From contig CANNVE010000007.1 of NCBI GenBank assembly GCA_947525975.1, forward strand, positions 1 through 64,000: DNA of 64,000 nt, given 5' to 3'. Below the pieces are notes generated by a model, which had not been told where the DNA came from, did not search any database, and was given only the letters and a program-made list of their open reading frames with translations. Made by a program: the position numbers and the translations under genes. Numbering within the stretch: position 1 is the stretch's first letter; every line of letters begins with the position of its first letter. Source of the stretch: an uncultured Muribaculaceae bacterium (GTDB taxonomy: Bacteria; Bacteroidota; Bacteroidia; Bacteroidales; Muribaculaceae). Below are positions 62,207 to 64,000 of the stretch, piece after piece.

Positions 62207-63238
62207 TCAGGAGAGCGAATTCCAGCCTTGAGCCCGAAGGCTCATCTCCTGGCCGTCGCGGGTGACCAAGGCCGCCCCAAGCTCAGGCTTCGTGATATAG
62301 CCGATCACCTTCACGTCGCCGATGGCGAGCATCTTGTCATGGTCAGTCAGAGGCACAGTGAAGAGCAATTCATAATCCTCGCCGCCGTTGAGAGCCGCTG
62401 TCACCAGATTCATGTTAAGCTCCTCGGCCATGACCGCTGTCTGATAATCAATCGGAATGCGGTCTTCGTAGACCCTGCATCCCACATTGCTGTCTTTGCA
62501 TATATGCAGCAGCTCGGATGACAGGCCGTCGCTTATGTCCATCATAGACGTCGGCTGTACGCCGGCCTCGCGCAGGGCCTCCACGATGTCGCGGCGAGGC
62601 TCGGGCTTAAGCTGTCGCTCAACGAGGTATTCCTTGCCGCCGAAATCAGGGGTGAAGTCTTTGCGCCCGGCCGAAGCCACCTTTTCGCGCTCAAGCAACT
62701 GCAGCCCCATATAGGCCGCTCCGAGATTTCCTGAAACGCAGATGATATCGGTCTCTTTGGCTCCGCTGCGTCTCACGGCTTTCCCCTTTTCTACATCACC
62801 GATGGCCGTGATGCTGATCACAAGGCCTTGTTTAGAGGCAGTGGTGTCGCCGCCGACAAGGTCTACGCCATATCGCTCACAAGCCAGACGCATGCCTGAA
62901 TAAAGATCTTCAAGATGCTCTACGGCGAATCTGGCCGATACGCCAAGCGAAACTGTAATCTGCCGTGGCATGCCGCCCATCGCGTATATGTCTGACAGGT
63001 TGACGGCCACAGCCTTGTAGCCAAGATGCTTGAGCGGCACGTAGGTGAGGTCGAAATGCACTCCCTCGAGAAGAAGATCGGTGCTGACGAGCACCTCTGT
63101 GTCGGGGTAAGACAAGATGGCGCAGTCGTCGCCTATGCCGGCGATCGTTGAAGGATTTTTCGGCTCGATGCCTTTGACGAGCCTGTCGATGAGGCCGAAT
63201 TCTCCCAACTGCGATATTTCTGTTAATTTTTCGTCCAT
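62207..63238 (-). CDS. thiL: Thiamine-monophosphate kinase
   Basis: 343 residues, normal length. AIRS/PurM fold with GIGDDCAIL near residue 35, VSTDLLLEGVHFDLTY near 51, NLSDIYAMGG near 80 and the DISDGLSSEL motif near 235. It phosphorylates thiamine monophosphate to the active diphosphate. The purine nucleoside phosphorylase gene ends 89 bp upstream on the same strand. No thiamine riboswitch is visible in the gap. Confidence 0.95.
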   Translation of the reverse strand: MDEKLTEISQLGEFGLIDRLVKGIEPKNPSTIAGIGDDCAILSYPDTEVLVSTDLLLEGVHFDLTYVPLKHLGYKAVAVNLSDIYAMGGMPRQITVSLGVSARFAVEHLEDLYSGMRLACERYGVDLVGGDTTASKQGLVISITAIGDVEKGKAVRRSGAKETDIICVSGNLGAAYMGLQLLEREKVASAGRKDFTPDFGGKEYLVERQLKPEPRRDIVEALREAGVQPTSMMDISDGLSSELLHICKDSNVGCRVYEDRIPIDYQTAVMAEELNMNLVTAALNGGEDYELLFTVPLTDHDKMLAIGDVKVIGYITKPELGAALVTRDGQEMSLRAQGWNSLS

Positions 63239-63327
63239 GATAAAATTAATGTCAAAAACAAATAGTGAATAAGCGAGGATTCAAGCACGCCTATCCACTA
63301 TTGACTATGCGGTGTGAGATTGGAAAA

Positions 63328-64000
63328 TCAAGAGCGGTTGACGAGTTCGCGCATCACCTCCATCATCTTAGGCTGGGCTGCTTCGGCAGCTTTCTGCACC
63401 TCTTCATGAGTGGGCACATCATGCACCTCCTTGCCGCCGAGGTCGGTGATCACCGAAACACCGAAGACACGCATGCCGGCATGGTTGGCCACGATCACCT
63501 CAGGCACTGTCGACATGCCCACAGCGTCGCCGCCGATGATGCGGAAGTATTCGTATTCCGCCGGTGTCTCAAATGTCGGGCCGGGGGTGCCTACGTATAC
63601 GCCGTGCATCACGCGTATGCCCTTCTCCTCGGCAATCTTGTCGGCCAGGCCAATCAGCTCGTGGCTGTAGGCCTCGGTCATGGCAGGGAAGCGCGGGCCA
63701 AGCTCGGCATAGTTCTTTCCGCGGAGGGGATTCTCCGGGAAAAGATTGATATGGTCTGTGATGATCATGATATCGCCCACGATGAAATCCTTGTTCATGC
63801 CGCCGGCGGCGTTTGACACGAAAAGCGTCTCAATGCCAAGAGCCTTCATCACGCGCACGGGAAATGTCACCTGCTTCATGTCATATCCCTCATAGTAATG
63901 GAAGCGGCCCTGCATGGCCATGACCTTCTTATCGCCGAGGCGTCCGAAAATCAGATTGCCGCTGTGTCCCTCCACTGTCGACACAGGGAAGTTGGGTATC
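63328..64000 (-). CDS. Purine nucleoside phosphorylase (5' part outside window)
   Basis: At least 223 residues are inside; the family has about 270, so roughly 45 N-terminal residues lie beyond the window. The visible sequence begins [19 protein letters not shown], typical for the class, with VSNAAGGMN near the middle and [16 protein letters not shown] downstream. It cleaves purine nucleosides with phosphate in salvage. The reading frame is open to the window edge with no start needed. Confidence 0.93.
   Translation of the reverse strand, partial: IPNFPVSTVEGHSGNLIFGRLGDKKVMAMQGRFHYYEGYDMKQVTFPVRVMKALGIETLFVSNAAGGMNKDFIVGDIMIITDHINLFPENPLRGKNYAELGPRFPAMTEAYSHELIGLADKIAEEKGIRVMHGVYVGTPGPTFETPAEYEYFRIIGGDAVGMSTVPEVIVANHAGMRVFGVSVITDLGGKEVHDVPTHEEVQKAAEAAQPKMMEVMRELVNRS

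Overview
The window reads as a chromosomal segment of a gut-type Bacteroidales bacterium, most likely Muribaculaceae-like. The grounds are Bacteroidota -7 promoter boxes (TAnnTTTG) ahead of many genes, near-absence of Shine-Dalgarno sites, TonB-dependent receptors, a type IX secretion sorting domain, DUF4922 and DUF4250 proteins, a type IIIK-like SerA and fairly GC-rich coding DNA. The genus is an inference. No rRNA, tRNA, CRISPR array or intact mobile element was seen.

Layout. 1-432 is gene-free repeat DNA next to gdhA. 1985-8532 is a minus-strand four-gene operon: a Zn amidase-like protein with an inserted golvesin-type domain, a two-domain glycosyltransferase, a HIT/GalT-like DUF4922 protein and a SpoIID/LytB protein; it looks like an envelope-remodelling unit and is the best candidate here for an undescribed system. 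8724-14299 holds a small secreted protein, then a TonB-dependent receptor paired with a large lipoprotein that is not SusD. 14448-20878 is housekeeping and redox: bcp, pheT, a YebC-family gene, a NapH/NapG-like Fe-S fusion and a GtrB-like glycosyltransferase. 20934-23676 (minus) holds a barrel protein, prmA and a set of small envelope proteins. 23843-25836 is serC-serA, facing a blaR1/blaI-type pair with two perfect operator palindromes. 27763-28962 is an MFS pump.

29093-38084 is a nine-gene operon: a YtrA-type ABC transporter and GntR regulator with a matching operator at the promoter, an unknown surface-type protein, and a full MacAB-TolC-like export machine (ATPase, two permeases, adaptor, outer-membrane channel). 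A perfect 222-bp tandem duplication lies between the ATPase and the first permease and leaves a truncated copy of the permease start.

38144-43924 has a second TonB-type outer-membrane protein, dnaB, a small winged-helix protein and a SanA/YdcF protein. 44078-53715 has a 1501-residue type IX-secreted protein with a G9 tract early in its frame, a secreted PepC-like peptidase, a SPOR lipoprotein, pcrA, a DUF4250 gene and a tetR. 53822-53991 is a remnant of a REP-associated (RAYT) transposase. 54063-58662 is a carbohydrate locus (secreted esterase-like hydrolase, GH127, and a convergent GH43). 58710-62065 is the nusB-yajC-ybbR-coaE operon with an unusually long NusB, followed by thiL and a purine nucleoside phosphorylase gene that runs off the window end.
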